A program made the translations under genes and the position numbers. Source: Nemertoderma westbladi (lineage: Eukaryota; Xenacoelomorpha; Nemertodermatida; Nemertodermatidae). From it: a stretch of 32,393 nt of DNA. Below are positions 10,208 through 20,216 of the stretch, piece by piece (position 1 is the first letter of the stretch; each line of letters begins with the position of its first letter). Under the pieces are notes generated by a model that saw nothing but the letters and a program-made list of their open reading frames with translations, was not told where the DNA came from and made no database searches. The stretch is taken from contig JAUCBJ010006649.1 in the NCBI GenBank assembly GCA_032718475.1, forward strand, positions 1 through 32,393, given 5' to 3'.

Positions 10208-10927
10208 CTAGAATACTCCAGTGAATGTAACCAAAACAAATACCATTTGAATTACTGGAGTGGCAACAACTGAATTGCTTGCTGTCTCAACTGTTGTGGT
10301 TTCTTCTACCGCCCTGGTAGTTGTTGTAGCCAGATTCACCTCCCAAACTGGAGTCGGGCACTCACCAGGACAACATTTAGTCTGGCACGAACTGTACTTC
10401 TCTGTGAACCCGTGTTGCAGATAGTCCCTAACAGCATATGCAACTCGCAAGAAATCATCCTGCAATGTTTTCACATCCTCGAAACTCTGCTGGTTAATAT
10501 GAAATCCGTCTTCAAACTGTTTCATAAATTCCCGACAGATGTCTTCATCCATATCCAGGCAATGTTTCTCCCAGGCATATTCGTTCTCATTCCTTATGCA
10601 AAGTTCCACGACACCCTCGAACATTAACTCATCCCCTGTCTCACCATCAACTGCGATGGTTCGTCTGAGGTAATTGGCACATTCTGTGCAATTGTGTTCA
10701 ATGTATCTGATATCATGGCGTGTTGAGGACATTCTATAACTATCTAACCATCCCTGATTGCTATTTTGTAGAGTAGTCCATTTGTCAAGTACCTGCTGTT
10801 GTAGCCTCTCAGTAGTTGCATTTATGGTAAATGTATTTTCTTGATAGCAGGTGAAATTACCGTAACAAACAACAATGTTAAGTAGAAGATAAAGAACCAC
10901 TAGTGATTCGGTCTTATAAACACCCAT
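10208..10927 (-). CDS. Secreted cysteine-rich protein, probably GPI-anchored
   Basis: A complete single-exon frame of 239 codons. Residues 1-23 form a signal peptide with a Leu/Val-rich core (LVVLYLLLNIVVCYG). The mature part has ten cysteines, including NCTEC and CQTKCCPGEC, three N-glycosylation sequons close to the N-terminus and middle (NFT, NAT, NCT), and a helical acidic middle. Then come a Thr-rich stalk (TTTTRAVEETTTVET) and a hydrophobic C-terminal tail with no charged residue after it (about 217-239), the usual layout of a GPI-anchored surface protein. It resembles no family I can name. Unlike most coding sequence here it has no retroelement features, so it is the best host-gene candidate. 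It could be one exon of a longer gene, but start, signal peptide and tail suggest completeness. Confidence 0.7.
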   Translation of the reverse strand: MGVYKTESLVVLYLLLNIVVCYGNFTCYQENTFTINATTERLQQQVLDKWTTLQNSNQGWLDSYRMSSTRHDIRYIEHNCTECANYLRRTIAVDGETGDELMFEGVVELCIRNENEYAWEKHCLDMDEDICREFMKQFEDGFHINQQSFEDVKTLQDDFLRVAYAVRDYLQHGFTEKYSSCQTKCCPGECPTPVWEVNLATTTTRAVEETTTVETASNSVVATPVIQMVFVLVTFTGVF

Positions 10928-11447
10928 AGTTGTTGCATTTCATTATCAATGTAGATGACGCCGCTTTAAAGTAAAGTAAAGGTATAAGTAAAGGTGCACT
11001 TGAAGAAGAAACGATGGGATAAAAAAGCATTCACCTGCACGGTAACATAGTGCATGAAGGATAATAATAAAATAAAATATGAAGAGTATTTAGCTGGTTG
11101 GATAAGTAGTGTAGATTGACTAATTAACTCTCAATGATTGACTGCTTTGGTGATTGGTTTATTAGCTAAGCTATCCAGCTGTTTGTAATATATAATACAA
11201 TCCGTATATAGGTGGAGGGGAATATAACATTACTTTGTGTGTACAGTTTACTTGTGTGTTACTGTTATCTTATCTATACAATGTAGTTAATATACAGACG
11301 ATATATTGCTATTTGTAATAATAATTGTAATATTTGTGCTATTGTAGTTAATACAGACGATATATTGCAATTTGAAGCTTAACTATGGCGCAGTATTTTA
11401 TCTGAACCTTATACTTATAGACACGATTTACACACGGAATTTATATT
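10928..11447. other. Intergenic region between the GPI-protein ORF and a gag remnant
   Basis: No coding sequence seen. It must hold the promoter of the minus-strand ORF and perhaps the LTR end and leader of the gag element at 11448. A TGGCGC near 11385 could be part of a primer-binding site, but this is weak. Confidence 0.35.
11283..11374. repeat. Short direct repeat, period 61 bp
   Basis: GTAGTTAATATACAGACGAT at 11283 recurs without one TA at 11344, and both continue ATATTGC(T/A)ATTTG. This is a local duplication in the leader of the gag remnant. Confidence 0.8.
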
Positions 11448-12220
11448 ATGGAAGGCCACGAAATCAAGAAAATTATTAAACGTCGTAGTGGATACTTGAG
11501 TCACTGCACTCGCACCACTAACCTCCTACGCGCAGAATTAGCCGAATACGACACTAAAGAACCAAGTAGTGTCGAACTCGAAATTTTATTTCAGGCTTTC
11601 GAGGACCTTAAAGGTGCTGTCAACAAGTTTATTGATATTCACCAACAGGTAACGGAACCGTGGGAAGTTGGCGATGGTGACGATGATGTAGCTGAGCATG
11701 CAGTTTCTAATCAGATGAAGTCGGTGCTAATATTTCAGAAGGAAATTAACGTCAGGAGATCTGTTCTAGAATCCCGCACAGTTTAACCAACGCCAGTCTC
11801 GGTGGTACCAGCTAAACCATTAAAAATGGATCTACCCAGTCTTAAATGCCCAGCTGATCTAACATTGGCGGATTTCGATGATTGGGAGATCCATTGGGAT
11901 GATTATACCGCTGGAGTACGCTTAGCAGATGTAACAACAAGAGCCCAGCATGCTCAACTGAGATCTGCCTTAGATGCAGAATGGACAAAGTTATGTTCCG
12001 AAGGTTTGATCCATGTCTCCGATACCGATAATAATAAAGCTATCGTGGTGAAGTTGCGAAAGTACCTCAGAGAAGAAAGACATGAGATGATAGAGCGGGT
12101 CAACTTCTCCAATCGCAAACAACAACCAGGAGAGCCCATCACTGAGTTTTATATGGCCTTACAGGCCAGTGATAGAGCTTGTGGTTACGCAACAGTGTGT
12201 AATAAGGCGGATTATCACCG
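11448..12220 (+). pseudogene. gag: LTR-retrotransposon gag (Gypsy-like), interrupted
   Basis: Two open segments in the same frame, 11448-11783 and 11787-12220, are separated by a single TAA at 11784-11786. The first has a helical charged N-terminus. The second has the typical gag core: LPSLKCPADLTLADFDDWEIHW, a middle helical part, then FSNRKQQPGEPITEFYMAL, the conserved block of Gypsy-type gag proteins, and a following Cys (DRACGY). The reading then breaks at about 12221, where the 3' triplet tail of a minus-strand LINE begins. Zinc knuckle, protease and polymerase are missing. The continuation is not found beyond the LINE. Confidence 0.65.
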
Positions 12221-12243
12221 TACTACTACTAGGTCGAGCGAAC

Positions 12244-12744
12244 TCAGACAGTGGAAATGAGATCCTTCCAGGATTCCCGATTCTCCATAGTTGTCGCAAT
12301 TTCGTTTCTCCCAAGTTCAGTATCCCTTTCAAGTTGATATATATATGTTATGGCCGGTCGTCCACGACTACGCTTTCCATGAGTTGGTTGCCAGAGAAGT
12401 AGATCTGGTATGACCTCGTCTTTACTTCGCCAGCAACGCCCACTGAATCTTAATCTGCATTCACGGAGGATGGTTGATACAGGTGGTATTGTACCATAAA
12501 GCTCAGCGTTTGTCATGTGTTGTCTCCAGCTGTTGTTTAGGGCTGCCCTTAGTAGTCTTGTGTAGCAACCATCAATTCGTTGTTCAAGTGATTTAGTCAG
12601 TGTCCAGGTCTCACCCCCGTATAAAAATACACTTTCCGCTGTGGCTCGAAAGAACTTAGTCTTCAGGTGCCTGGAGAGATCTGATTTCCAGATGGTATCC
12701 ATTTTTGATAGAGCTACCCAAGCCTTTGCTTTCCTAACTTCCAT
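12244..12744 (-). pseudogene. LINE reverse transcriptase, C-terminal (thumb and downstream) part
   Basis: 166 residues of the C-terminal part found in many animal RTE-like LINEs. Typical blocks are KAWVALSKM, RHLKTKFFRAT, LYGGETWTLTKSLEQRIDGC, LRFSGRCWRSKDEVIPDLLLW and GKRSRGRPAITY. It is not disrupted internally, but the upstream palm domain of the same copy is in another frame and damaged. Confidence 0.8.
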
Positions 12745-12935
12745 GTCCTTTTTGCTACTCTCTATCCATGATCCTAGTTACTGGAAGTCATCGACCTTCC
12801 TTAGTTGATTATTATCAATGGTTGTCAAGTTTCCATCAACATTAAAAGTCATGAATTCGGTCTTTGTAGCATTTATATGCAATCCAACCTCCTTAGCAGC
12901 CCTCTCCACTTTATTTAGTAGAAGCTGTGCATCTG

Positions 12936-13184
12936 CTAGCGTATTAGAGAACAGGGCGAAAGTCTGTCTGTGTCTGTAAAGTCTGTGTCTGTGACTGTAG
13001 TTGCCGGATATCTACTACATCTCAGTTCTTGAAGTGTGAATCCCAGATCTTCACCCTTTGTGGCCGTCCTCATTGCGTAATCCAGCACAATTACAAATAG
13101 TAATGGTGCTAATGTGTCACCTTGCAGTACGACAGCCAGGATTGAGAAAAACTCAGTTTCACCATCTGGTGAGAGTACCTGCAC
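12936..13184 (-). pseudogene. LINE reverse transcriptase palm fragment with lost catalytic motif
   Basis: Reads QVLSPDGETEFFSI and VLQGDTLAPLLFVIVLDY, the block before the catalytic FADD motif, then GEDLGFTLQE. Where the related copy has DTDFADD, this one reads DTDFTDTDR: a short duplication of a TGTCTG-type motif at about 12957-12990 replaced the aspartate pair. The enzyme would be inactive. Confidence 0.8.
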
Positions 13185-13214
13185 TTTTGTGTCACAATAT
13201 AATAATCCAATGCC

Positions 13215-13439
13215 AGCGTAAAGTTATATTATTGATCTAATTTTTTTGCTGCTGTGATCTGTGAGGCAATTAATCCTAATGAAATGTATTCATGTTAATT
13301 ATACTCATCCCAAGTGGGGTGATTGAACTCCTTATGAATTATGAGGAATTACATCATATATTACTCTCTAACTCTATGTTGTTTAAGCGACTACTGTATG
13401 GTAAATTGGATATGATATTTCATCAGATGAGGGTTTTAC
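13215..13439. repeat. Dispersed repeat R, copy 1
   Basis: Matches 18908-19119 over its length, with shared blocks TTATATTATTGAT, GCAATTAATCCTAATG, GTTAATTATACTCATCCCA, AAGCGACTAC and TATGGTAAATTGG. Scattered substitutions and indels indicate old copies. It begins directly where LINE copy A ends. No coding potential. Confidence 0.8.
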
Positions 13440-13460
13440 TGGCGACAGGAATTAAAAACT

Positions 13461-13478
13461 GGGGGGGGGGGGGGGGGG
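13461..13478. repeat. Run of 18 G
   Basis: Homopolymer G on the plus strand. Its length may be unreliable in assembly. Confidence 0.95.
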
Positions 13479-14400
13479 CAAAAAGAGGCAAAAACAATTT
13501 TAGGGAGGGGGAATCTTTTTAAAATTTTTTGAAATTCGGAACTTTATCTTTGAGTCAGATTTGTTAATAAAACCGAGATTTGGTGGCTTTTCTTATAATT
13601 TAATGGGCTATCCAACAGAACTAACGTCATTTATAGGACTATACGGTTGTAGACCCCCACGCTCTCAGCCATATCGTCTCAACCCTGTCTGCTGGTGGCA
13701 GTGCTGCCATAGAGCAGGAATTAAGAAAACCAATAACTTATTGACCAGTGCTACATATTCACACCAGTAGTGGTGTTCAAAGTTCCTATAAACTGTCCAA
13801 CAAACAGAGAGTAATCCTGAATCACAATAAATGAATACAATAAACGGAAACTAGACAAAACAGAGTAAAATAAAATACTATAATACAGAAACTCGATAAA
13901 CTGAATCAATCGAATCCAATATATAAACGGATACTCGCCAAACAAACAATAAACTTAAATTATAGATACGGGGTAATCACTTAATCATAATCAATTATTA
14001 TACTAAAATGAGTATCATTGTAATAAATTTATTAATTCAATAAACAGTTCAAATTCAGTAAAATGTCCGCACTCGGATGAAAACGATAAAAACACAAAAG
14101 CTTTGATAAAATAATAAATAATTAGTACGATTTTAAATATCCATTCCCCTGGACCCACATTGGGACATTTGGTTCCAAGTGTATCTACTCAGAAAATCGT
14201 CTTCCAAGAGGGATAGTTTTTTCTTAGCCCTATGGGACAGCGGCGCTCATTAAAGCTAGCCAACTACCATTATGAAATGTCAATCATTCGAAGGGAAGTA
14301 TTCTGATATGTGTGTGGTGGGTGGGCTGTGCGTCTGTCTAAAAGGGCGCTTTCTTGCTGGTTCTACTATAACTGCTATCTATGTTATGTGGACTGCTGCT
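13479..14400. other. Non-coding, no feature seen
   Basis: AT-rich sequence between repeat R and the G-rich minisatellite. Short open frames look random. I see no gene. Confidence 0.4.
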
Positions 14401-15774
14401 GCGTTAAGTAAACGTGCTTAGGTGGGTGGGTGGGTGTGGTTAAGTATACGTGCTTAGGTGGATGCGGTTAACTATGTGTGCTTAGGTAGGAGGTGGGTGC
14501 GGGTAAGTATACGTGCTTAGGTGGGTGGGTTGGTGTGGTTAAGTACACGTGCTTATGTGGGTGGGTGGGTGGGTGGGTGCGGTTAAGTCGATGTGCTTAG
14601 GTGGGTGCGGTTAACTAGGTGTGCTTAGGTAGGAGGTGGGTGCGGGTATGTATACGTGCTTAGGTGGGTGGGTGGGTGGGTGTGGTTAAGTACACGTGCT
14701 TATGTGGGTGGGTGGGTGCGGTTAAGTCGATGTGCTTAGGTGGGTGCGGTTAACTAGGTGTGCTTAGGTAGGAGGTGGGTGCGGGTAAGTATACGTGCTT
14801 AGGTGGGAGGGTGGGTGGGTGTGGTTAAGTACACGTGCTTAGGTGGGTGGGTGGGTGGGTGGGTGCGGTTAAGTCGATGTGCTTAGGTTGGTGCGGCTAA
14901 CTTAGGTGTGCTTAGGTAGGTGGGTGGGTGCGGGTAAGTATACGTGCTTAGGTGGGTGGGTGGGTGCGTTTAAGTCGATGTGCTTAGGTGGGTGGGTGGG
15001 TGTTTGCGGTTAAGTCGATGTGCTTAGGTGGGTGCGGTTAACTAGGTGTGCTTATGGAGGAGGTGGGTGCGGGTAAGTATACGTGCTTAGGTGGGTGGGT
15101 GGGTGTGGTTAAGTACACGTGCTTAGGTGGGTGAGTGGGTGCGGTTAAGTCGATGTGCTTAGGTGGGTGCGGCTAACTAGGTGTGCTTAGGTAGGTGGGT
15201 GGGTGCGGGTAAGTATACGTGCTTAGGTGGGTGGGTGAGTGCGGTTAAGTCGATGTGCTTAGGTGGGTGGGTGTTTGCGGTTAAGTAGACGTGCTTAGGT
15301 GTGTGGGTGGGTTCGGGTAAGTAGATGTGCTCACGCTCAGGTGTGTGGGTGGGTGTGGTTAAGTAGACGTGCTGAGGTGGGTGGGTGGGTGCGGTTAAGT
15401 CGATGTGCTTAGGTGGGTGCGGTTAACTAGGTGTGCTTAGGTAGGTGGGTGGGTGTGGGTAAGAATACGTGCTTAGGTGGGTGGGTGCCGTTAAGTCGAT
15501 GTGCTTAGGTGGATGGGTGCGGTTAAGTACACGTGCTTAGGTGTGTGGGTGGGTGCGGTTAAGTAGACGTGTTTAGGTGGGTGGGTGGGTGCGGGTAAGT
15601 AGACGTGCTTAGTAGGGCGGGTGGGTGCGGTTAAGTAGGTGTGCTTAGGTGGGTGGGTGGGTGCGGTTAAGTAGGTGTGCTTAGATGGGTGGGTGGGTGC
15701 GGTTAAGTCGATGTGCTTATGTGGGTGGGTGGGTGGGTGGGTGTGGTTAACTAGACGTGGGTGGGGGGGGGGGG
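14401..15774. repeat. G-rich minisatellite with higher-order four-unit structure
   Basis: About 38 tandem units of 28-44 bp of the form (GTGG)n GTGCGGTTAAGT nnn GTGCTTAG. Four unit types recur in order: one with AAGTACACGTGCTTA; one with AAGTCGATGTGCTTAG; a short one with TTAACTAGGTGTGCTTAG; one with GGGTAAGTATACGTGCTTAG preceded by GTAGGAGGTGGG. Together they make a repeat of about 140 bp in the left two thirds; the right third is less regular. Runs of GGGT repeated four or more times can form G-quadruplexes. It ends in a G-run near 15763. Confidence 0.95.
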
Positions 15775-16054
15775 TAAGTTTAGCAACTGTTAAGTCGTAT
15801 TACCACTTCTCAATAAGGTAGACAGCTGTATGTTTACAGTATGGAACGGTCGTAAAATAGAGGCGTCCCATTGGATGCTATTTATAGATCCATACCCCTT
15901 TTCTTTCCCCCTCTTCCCCCTTTTCTTACGCGCTCTTACCCCCAGCACAGAGAAGATCTTCCCCCAGCTCGCGCGCCTCTAGGCTTCCTTCCACCTCTGT
16001 GCCTGTATAATGTATAATTAGCAAGTCTGTGACTTGATTACTGTAAGAAAAAAA
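15775..16054. other. Non-coding spacer between minisatellites
   Basis: No gene seen. It contains a pyrimidine-rich stretch near 15896-15930. Confidence 0.5.
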
Positions 16055-16132
16055 GCTACTGGCTACTGGTTACTGACTACGGGGTTACTGACTACTGACT
16101 ACTAACTACTGGCTACTGACTACTGGCTACTG
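16055..16132. repeat. Seven-base microsatellite (TACTGAC/TACTGGC)n
   Basis: About ten units of ACTGACT or ACTGGCT, with one interruption (ACGGGGTT) near 16078-16085. Confidence 0.9.
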
Positions 16133-16278
16133 ATCTAGAGCAAAAACGGCGCTAACGATTTTGATGAAATTTTGCATGAACCATGAAAATATATTTCTAT
16201 GGGTACTTGTGAAATCGCGGTTTAAATTGTACGGAAGCCCACAAGTGCCAGCCAACTTTACACATAAAATCTGATTTT

Positions 16279-17036
16279 ATGTGTGTGTATAGTTGGCATA
16301 TGTGTAGTCGGAATGTGTGTATAGTTGGCACATGTGTGTAGTTGGCACATGTGTGTAATTGGCACATGTGTGTAGTTGGCATATGTGTAGTTGGCATGTG
16401 TGTGTAGTTGGCATGTGTGTGTAGTTGGCACATGTGTGTAATTGACATATGTGTAGTCGGATGTGTGTATAGTTGGCACATGTGTGTAGTTGGCACATGT
16501 GTGTAGTTGGCATATGTGTAGTTGGCATGTGTGTGTAGTTGGCACGTGTGTATAGTTGGCACATGTGTGTAGTTGGCACATGTGTGTAGTTGGCATATGT
16601 GTAGTTGGCATGTTTGTGTAGTTGGCATATGTGTGTAGTGGGCACGTGTGTGTAGTTGGCACTTGGCATGTGTGTGTAGTTGGCATATGTGTAGTTGGCA
16701 TGTGTGTGTAGTTGGCACGTGTGTATAGTTGGCACATGTGTGTAGTTGGCACATGTGTGTAGTTGGAATATGTGTAGTTGGCATGTGTGTGTAGTTGGCA
16801 TGTGTGTGTAGTTGGCATATGTGTAGTTGGCATGTGTGTGTAGTTGGCACGTGTGTATAGTTGGCACATGTGTGTAGTTGGCATATGTGTAGTTGGCATG
16901 TGTGTGTAGTTGGCATGTGTGTGTAGTTGGCATATGTGTAGTTGGCATATATGTAGTTGGCATATGTGTAGTTGGCACGTGTGTGTAGTTGGCATGTGTG
17001 TGTATAGTTGGGGTGTGTGTGTAGTTGGCAAATGTG
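16279..17036. repeat. TG-rich minisatellite, unit 14-18 bp (GTAGTTGGCAcatgtgt)
   Basis: About 45 units of TAGTTGGCA(C/T)(A/G)TGTGTG with length variants from TG insertions. Groups of variants recur (GGCATATGTGTAG, GGCATGTGTGTGTAG, GGCACGTGTGTATAG), so larger blocks were copied. On the minus strand no stop codon arises in any frame, giving three long overlapping open frames; these are by-products of the repeat. Alternating TG stretches could adopt Z-DNA. Confidence 0.95.
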
Positions 17037-17869
17037 TTCTGACGGAAGGTGTAAACTGTGGAGACACACCCTTTTTTTCACCCACAAACTGTGGAGATCC
17101 CGGTTTGCACTAATGGAAAATTTGGATTCAGGAGATCAAATATAGTGTAAATGTGAGATTTCTATATTAATAGCTCGAACTCCACACTTTGTTATCAAAA
17201 CTCGGAAAAAATGTGTCTGTGTTTAAAGATTTGGTGTGCTATAGGGTAATACTGGCCACATTTTGTTAATGAAATACGAGAAGCCCCGATTTGTCATCAT
17301 CCCTGGTTTGTACAAAAAATGGATCCCCGTTTTGTTAGTGGTATATGATTATATCGGTTTGGTTGAAAAAATTTATTTTTCAATCCATTGATCTAATATA
17401 CTTTATAAAAAATAAATAATTGATTTTCCGCTTGTCTCGAGATCTCTTATAAGTAAGATTTCACTATTCTAGAATTCAACGAAGACAAAAAATTTCAAAA
17501 AATTTACTCGGGTGGTTTTTTTGCAGCACCAAAATTTTAAATAGTGAAGAATTTTCAAAACTTATGAAAGTTACAATTTTCACCTAATATTTTTTCTACA
17601 TAGGAATCCATTGGAAGATATTTAACATCATCTGCTGGATACTATAAATGGCAGTTTTAGTAATTAATAAGTATACAATAATGAAAAAAATAAGTAATCA
17701 GCACTTTTCAGTTTCAACACAAAACATTTAATTTACTTATTACTACTATATACTTATAATATTTACTTATATACTTATTTACTTATTTACATGCTATAAA
17801 TTCACTTATTTTGGTTTTCCGTGGCTCTGATTCTAATGGATTACATTTCTAAAGCTCCAAACATAGTAA
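17037..17869. other. AT-rich non-coding region
   Basis: No gene seen. A first trace of the GCACCAAAATTTT motif of the next repeat occurs at about 17524. Confidence 0.45.
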
Positions 17870-18480
17870 CTCATTTTTCTGCCTATACCAAATTTTGGTG
17901 CTTGCACCAATTTCGCACCCACTTCTAAAATACAGGTGTATGATGTCCAATGCCACTTTTATTTATTAAATGGGATTCAGAACCCTCACAAACCCGTAAT
18001 ACACAAGTAAGAAGATGATACAATCAATTGATATACTGGACGGATTTCAAAATTTGGTGCTTGAGCACCAAATTATGAACCCATTTCCGAAAAATACAAG
18101 ATTGATATGGATCTCGTGAGATTTTCAAGTATTACATTGAATTCCGAATTCACATAAACCTGTAAAATTCAAGAAAAAAGTTGTCACTAAATTGAACTAT
18201 TGGATGGTTTTTCAAAATATTGTGTTGGCACTATATTTAGCACCAGGGTCGAAAAATAGAAGTTTGATAAGTGTGGTGTACACAATCAGAGTTACACAAT
18301 CAATTTACAATATTTACATACATTAAATTTTTGCGCTAGCACCAAAATATAGCACCCGCCTAGAAAAACAAGTTTGAAATTCAAAAAACTGGTGTATATC
18401 AAAAATACATAGAGGTGTTACAAATCATATTTAATGAAAAGTAATTTTCAAAAAATGGTGCAATAACTCAAAAAGTTATC
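17870..18480. repeat. Degenerate tandem repeat of about 160 bp with a GGTGC/GCACC palindrome
   Basis: The block AAAATTTGGTGCttGCACCAAtTT followed by CACCCA.TTC..AAAATACA begins near 17889, 18050 and 18213, with weaker forms near 18331 and 18448. Spacing is 161, 163, then about 118 bases. Copies are old and diverged, but the inverted GGTGC/GCACC pair is kept in most of them. Confidence 0.6.
18051..18074. repeat. Perfect 11-bp palindrome with 2-base spacer
   Basis: AATTTGGTGCT, TG, AGCACCAAATT: exact complementarity of both arms. It is the best-preserved palindrome of the 160-bp repeat family. Confidence 0.95.
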
Positions 18481-18907
18481 AATATTTTTAAAAACCGTTT
18501 TCAATATTAGGAAGACAATATCAATCCAACTGTACTTCTCTGTCTTATCCACTTAGCTACAATGAAAGGAACGGCATTTAATATTAACTATGAACCATCA
18601 CGTCCACTATCTTTGATAATATACTCTATCTACAAGTTATGCTTCCCCTTCCCTTATTCGACACCGGGGTAAACGTTACGCCGACAACCGACAACAGACA
18701 GTAAACAACCGATAATACGCCCATGTGAAAAATACCAGGTTTTCAGCTTTTATTGGAATTTTATATGAAGAATGTGTTGTCGGTAGTCTGATGTCGGTAA
18801 ATTATTATATTTGTTATAACAATACATAATGTAAGATTGTATATGTTTAATGTTGTATGTACATTGTACAGTATATCACCGTGTATACTAACTACAGAAG
18901 TATATCA
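18481..18907. other. Non-coding, nothing seen
   Basis: AT-rich sequence between two repeats with no coding or structural signal that I can support. Confidence 0.4.
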
Positions 18908-19119
18908 CAGTAGTGTAAAATTATATTATTGATCCAATTTTTTTGCTTCTGTGCTGTGAAGCAATTAATCCTAATGGAATGTATTATTCGTGTTAATTAT
19001 ACTCATCCCACGCGGATCAGTGAACTCCTCCCTTATGCATTGTAAGGAATTACTTCATCTATATTGCCTTAAGCGACTACCGTATGGTAAATTGGTTATG
19101 AGATTGGAGCAGATGGGAG
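18908..19119. repeat. Dispersed repeat R, copy 2
   Basis: Same orientation as 13215-13439; see the shared blocks listed there. It differs by small indels (an extra block near GCGGATCAGTGAACTCC). Confidence 0.8.
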
Positions 19120-19269
19120 GAGTAGGTTAGTCAGCAGTCCATTGCATTTAATATTAGGCCGCATTCAGAATTTATGAATCCAATGCGAAATAGGTATGCG
19201 AAATGGTGATAAACGTTTATCCTTTAGATGTTGCCATGCCATACATCATATTTATCACAGTGAAAAGTT

Positions 19270-19800
19270 TATGTTAATTTGCGCCAAATATCGCTAGCCG
19301 TTTGTGGGCCATCATCGGGCAGTCCATCCCGACTATCAGCGATACTTTCGGCACATCCAAGTTTGTTGTCGAGAAATCAATCAAGTCCAAATGCCGGTAT
19401 TGTTCTACCTCGATCTGTGATAGTCGTGATGTTAATGTTAATGTATGGGCTCAATGGTCGTTCCTATCATACATCTCCCGGTTCTCATTGGGATGACCTC
19501 GTCCTTCACCGAGATGGTTGTTACCACCATCGTACTGGGCCTTGGTTCCTATCATACATCTCCCGGTTCTCATTGGGATGACCTCGTCCTTCACCGAGAT
19601 GGTTGTTACCACCATCGTACTGGGCCTTGGTTTCAATCAACATCAGGGTAGTTACTGACAATCCGTTTTCCCCGAACATTCTTACCGGTACTACCCCGGG
19701 TAGGCCTAGTACTGTTCCTCGCTTCTTAAAGTCCATTGTGGTTGTCGCCATTGTTGGGCCTCTACCTTCATTGGACTCATCGTACTTCGGCACTTGTTCT
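19270..19800 (-). pseudogene. Probable remnant of a BEL/Pao-type protease region
   Basis: On the minus strand, about 19710-19630 reads VVPVRMFGENGLSVTTLMLI, like the strand leading into the DSG active site of DUF1758 proteases; the active site itself is lost. About 19400-19275 reads a block with LIVGMDC, like the conserved LIG-D of the same domain. Between them lies an 85-bp tandem duplication that disrupts the reading. It is on the opposite strand to the BEL element at 749-4788 and not closely similar. The call rests on short motifs only. Confidence 0.35.
19460..19629. repeat. Near-exact tandem duplication of 85 bp
   Basis: The unit starting GTTCCTATCATACATCTCCC at 19460 is repeated at 19545 with no visible internal difference. 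It lies within the protease remnant and must be recent. Confidence 0.95.
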
Positions 19801-19832
19801 CGGCATCTATCCTTCCTATGCTCTCCTCCATT

Positions 19833-19880
19833 GAACTACTTATGAATCAAGAGGAATTACATCATCCATTGAATCATTGA
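19833..19880. repeat. Dispersed repeat R, short partial copy 3
   Basis: TTGAACTACTTATGAATCAAGAGGAATTACATCATC-type text matches the middle of copies 1 and 2 (TTGAACTCCTTATGAATTAT, then GAGGAATTACATCAT). Only about 45 bases are retained. Confidence 0.55.
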
Positions 19881-20216
19881 CATCATTGAAAAACCAAATT
19901 GATTGCCCGCAATCTCAGCGCAATCCCGCAATCAACAATGCAATTAATTATACAGGACTCAAAAAATTTAGAACAAATGATTTTAAGTCATTTGTATAGA
20001 TTTTATTTATTTATTTCACGAACTGAATAGTCACACCCTTTTTTAGTTATAAAATATACTGTATTATTATGTACCAGTAGGCCTACTGTCAGACTGTACA
20101 TACGTGCGATCGGTGCGTTCTCCATTTTATTTTATGTTTATTTTATATTTGTGGAGTTTATCTTAAATATTATAAATTTTTATTATCCATTATGCAATTT
20201 AATTATGTTATGGTGA
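19881..20216. other. Non-coding spacer
   Basis: AT-rich sequence; no gene seen. Confidence 0.4.

Larger units (their letters stand above)
12221..13214 (-). mobile_element. RTE-like LINE copy A, truncated at both reverse-transcriptase ends
   Basis: It runs on the minus strand from about 13214 to a triplet tail (TAC)n on the plus strand at 12221. Over its length it matches the older LINE at 23057-26558: same tail followed by AGGTCG, same coding blocks. Only about 20 bases separate the stop codon from the tail, as usual in RTE-clade elements. It is 5'-truncated within the reverse transcriptase. No target-site duplication was found; the right end abuts repeat R exactly. Confidence 0.85.

Noticed and set aside
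13292-13522. Plus-strand frame of 76 codons through the G-run
   Set aside because: It crosses repeat R and the G18 tract; composition-driven.
16197-17087. Three overlapping minus-strand frames of 233-296 codons
   Set aside because: They are translations of the TG-rich minisatellite; all three frames are open because the unit has no minus-strand stop, and the peptides are the same repeat.
19279-19651. Plus-strand frames of 64-100 codons over the 85-bp duplication
   Set aside because: The minus strand gives better matches to a known domain; the plus frames repeat the duplicated unit and have no motif.
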